From assembly GCF_001567585.1 (NCBI RefSeq), contig NZ_LRQV01000083.1, forward strand, positions 1 to 32,695: 32,695 nucleotides of DNA, in the 5' to 3' direction. The notes beneath the pieces were generated by a model that saw nothing but the letters and a program-made list of their open reading frames with translations, was not told the DNA's origin and searched no databases. The position numbers and the translations under genes were made by a program. This document shows, piece by piece, positions 30,756-32,695 of the stretch (the first letter of the stretch is position 1; each line of letters starts with the position of its first letter). Source of the DNA: Micromonospora rosaria. GTDB lineage: Bacteria > Actinomycetota > Actinomycetes > Mycobacteriales > Micromonosporaceae.

Positions 30756-32695
30756 GTGAGCAAACGACCAAAGGCGGGGGGCTCGTTCCTGTCGCGGTTG
30801 CGTCCCACCGGGCGCCTGCGCGACATGCCGATCTGGTCCAAGCTCGGTCTGATCATGATCGTGCCGACCATCGCCACGGTGGTCGTCGGCACGAGTGGTC
30901 TCATCGACCACCTGGACACGCTCAACAACGCCAACCGCGCCGGTGACCTGGCCAACCTCACCGGCTACTCGGGTGACCTGGTCAACTCCCTCCAGGACGA
31001 GCGCACCTCCGCCGTCCTGCTGCTCGGCGCGGCCCCCGGCCCGCCCAAGGAGCAGTACCGGGAGGCGTACAACCGGGTCAACCAGCAGGTCGACCGGGCG
31101 AAGGTGCCGTACTCCCGGCAGCGTGCCGAGGTCGGCGACCTGCCGGCCAACCTGGAGGGCCTGCTCGACCGGATCGACCAGAACCTCACCGACCTGCCCG
31201 GCACCCGCAGCCAGGTCTTCAACGGCCGGCTCAAGCTGACCGACGCGGTCCGCTCGTACGAGGTGCTGATCAAGGACCTGCTCGACATCCGGGACTCCGC
31301 CGCCCAACTCGCCGGGGACAACGACCTCGGCGAGCGGATGCGGGCCGCCGCCGCCACCGCCCAGTCCAAGGAGTGGCTGTCGAAGCGGCGGGTGGTGGTG
31401 CACCGGGCCCTGATCCAGCAGGCGCTCACCCCGGCGCTGCGCGAGGACTACATCGCCACCGGCACCGGCCAGCAGCAGTTCCTGGAGAGCTTCTTCACGG
31501 TCGCGAACCAGTCCGAGGAGGAGTTCTACACCCAGACCGTCGCCGGCCCGGACCGGCGGGAGGCGGACAAGTACAACGGCTGGATCAAGAGCAACAGCAC
31601 GGACAGCATGGCCGGCGCCCCGTTCGGCGCGGACCAGTGGGACGCGGCGATGACCGCGAACGCCGCGCTGATCCGTACCGTCGAGGCCAAGCTCGACGGG
31701 GACGTGGTGCGCCAGGCCGACGCCATCCGCTCCGACGTGCAACGGCAGGTCTTTTTTGAGACCGGCCTGCTGCTGAGCATGCTGCTGCTGGCGATCCTCT
31801 TCGCGTACCTGGTCGCCCGGTCGATGGCCCGCTCCCTGCGCGAGCTGCGTCAGGGCGCGCTCAACGTCGCCCAGTACGGCCTGCCGCACGCGGTGTCCCG
31901 ACTGCGCGACCCGCAGGTCACCGGCCAGCTCTCCCCGGCGCAGCTCGCCAACCAGATCGCCGAGCCGCTGCCGGTGCGCAGCCGGGACGAGTTCGGCCAG
32001 GTGACCGAGGCGTTCAACGCGGTCCACCTGGAGGCCGTCCGGACCGCCGCCGAGCAGGCCGCGCTGCGGGCCTCGGTCGCCACGATGTTCGTCAACCTGG
32101 CCCGCCGCTCGCAGATCCTGGTCGACCGCCTGATCGGTCACCTGGACCGGCTGGAGCGCGGCGAGGAGGACCCGGACCGGCTCGCCGAGCTGTTCCAGCT
32201 CGACCACCTGGCCACCCGGATGCGTCGCAACGACGAGAACCTGCTGGTCCTCGCCGGGGCGGACTCCACCCGGGTGCAGCGGGAGCCGGCCGCGCTGATC
32301 GACGTGCTCCGCGCGGCGCAGTCCGAGGTGGAGCACTACACCCGGATCGAGTTCGGCGTGATCGACCGGGACATCGAGGTCGCCGCGCACGCGGTCAACG
32401 ACCTGGTGCACCTGGTCGCCGAGCTGTTCGACAACGCGACCGCCTTCTCCCCGCCGGACTCCCAGGTCATGGTGGAGGCCCGCCGGGTCGGCGAGCAGGC
32501 CTCGCTGTACGTGGAGGACCGGGGCATCGGCATCAGCCGGGAGCAGCTTCTCGACTTCAACGAGCGGCTCGCCACGCCGCCCCAGGTGGACGTGGCCGTC
32601 TCCCGGATGATGGGGCTGGTCGTGGTCGCCCGGCTCGCCTCCCGGCACGGGGTCCGGGTCGAGCTGCGCCCCGGCGCCGACCGGGGGACCGTCGC
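30756..32695 (+). CDS. NIT-domain sensor histidine kinase of conservon CvnA type (runs off the window)
   Basis: 646 codons are seen before the window ends. After a basic N-terminus come a membrane helix (about 29-49), a large extracytoplasmic helical region of nitrate/nitrite-sensing (NIT) type (about 55-330), a second helix (334-354) and a HAMP-like linker. A phosphoacceptor-like segment follows (VNLARRSQILVDRL, LDHLATRMRRNDENLLVLAG), then a HATPase domain with N-box ELFDNATAFSPP (about 556-567) and G-box VEDRGIGIS. The layout is that of CvnA, the kinase of actinomycete conservons, normally followed by Roadblock (CvnB), DUF742 (CvnC) and GTPase (CvnD) genes. Start: GTG 30756 with GAGGG seven bases upstream. 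The ligand is unknown, and true kinase activity of CvnA proteins is not generally established. Confidence 0.9.
   Translation, partial: MSKRPKAGGSFLSRLRPTGRLRDMPIWSKLGLIMIVPTIATVVVGTSGLIDHLDTLNNANRAGDLANLTGYSGDLVNSLQDERTSAVLLLGAAPGPPKEQYREAYNRVNQQVDRAKVPYSRQRAEVGDLPANLEGLLDRIDQNLTDLPGTRSQVFNGRLKLTDAVRSYEVLIKDLLDIRDSAAQLAGDNDLGERMRAAAATAQSKEWLSKRRVVVHRALIQQALTPALREDYIATGTGQQQFLESFFTVANQSEEEFYTQTVAGPDRREADKYNGWIKSNSTDSMAGAPFGADQWDAAMTANAALIRTVEAKLDGDVVRQADAIRSDVQRQVFFETGLLLSMLLLAILFAYLVARSMARSLRELRQGALNVAQYGLPHAVSRLRDPQVTGQLSPAQLANQIAEPLPVRSRDEFGQVTEAFNAVHLEAVRTAAEQAALRASVATMFVNLARRSQILVDRLIGHLDRLERGEEDPDRLAELFQLDHLATRMRRNDENLLVLAGADSTRVQREPAALIDVLRAAQSEVEHYTRIEFGVIDRDIEVAAHAVNDLVHLVAELFDNATAFSPPDSQVMVEARRVGEQASLYVEDRGIGISREQLLDFNERLATPPQVDVAVSRMMGLVVVARLASRHGVRVELRPGADRGTV

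Overview
The window is high-GC DNA (well above 70 % G+C by eye) with strong G/C third-position bias, GTG and TTG starts, leaderless promoters and U-less hairpin terminators. Together with the protein types, this points to a filamentous actinomycete, most likely Micromonosporaceae (Micromonospora-like). That assignment is inference from gene content; no rRNA is present.

Layout. 73-1140 (minus) is an old-yellow-enzyme family ene-reductase. It is followed by about 590 bp of non-coding DNA holding a tandem repeat and two copies of a two-hairpin module. 1731-10612 is a complete maltose/maltodextrin locus: a GH13 alpha-glucosidase (minus), a LacI-family repressor (minus), then a divergent operon of sugar-binding lipoprotein, two permeases and a neopullulanase-like GH13 enzyme. 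No transport ATPase is present; a shared ATPase encoded elsewhere (MsiK type) is expected. Operator-like CTTGCAG and GCAA-N4-TTGC motifs lie in both control regions. 10687-13904 holds a DUF305 membrane-anchored protein, a secreted LVIVD-repeat protein with a beta-helix-like tail under a textbook CRP-type site, and a small membrane protein.

14168-19652 is a BMP-family (nucleoside) ABC importer: lipoprotein, double ATPase and two permeases. Its ATPase seems to start at CTG behind a structured leader. The matching salvage enzymes lie at 24891-30560: cytidine deaminase with an extra C-terminal domain, thymidine phosphorylase, adenosine deaminase and a uridine-kinase-like P-loop protein. A DUF4272 protein and an RlmA-type 23S rRNA methyltransferase sit among them. 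Transporter and enzymes are separated by about 5 kb carrying a very large secreted gene (lysozyme-like, golvesin-like and SGNH hydrolase parts), broken by a one-base frameshift, and a membrane protein. The window ends inside a NIT-domain sensor kinase of the conservon (CvnA) type.

How it works together. Two carbon/nitrogen scavenging modules are visible: maltodextrin uptake plus cytoplasmic hydrolysis, and nucleoside uptake plus deamination and phosphorolysis. A recurring oddity is short tandem duplications (14-35 bp units) at or just after gene ends, often copying the stop codon. I saw no CRISPR array, insertion sequence, prophage or convincing tRNA. The best candidates for something undescribed are the leader of the nucleoside ATPase gene (hairpin loop complementary to the Shine-Dalgarno plus a CTG start), the duplicated two-hairpin module at 1323-1646, the deaminase fusion, and the lysozyme-like/SGNH giant.
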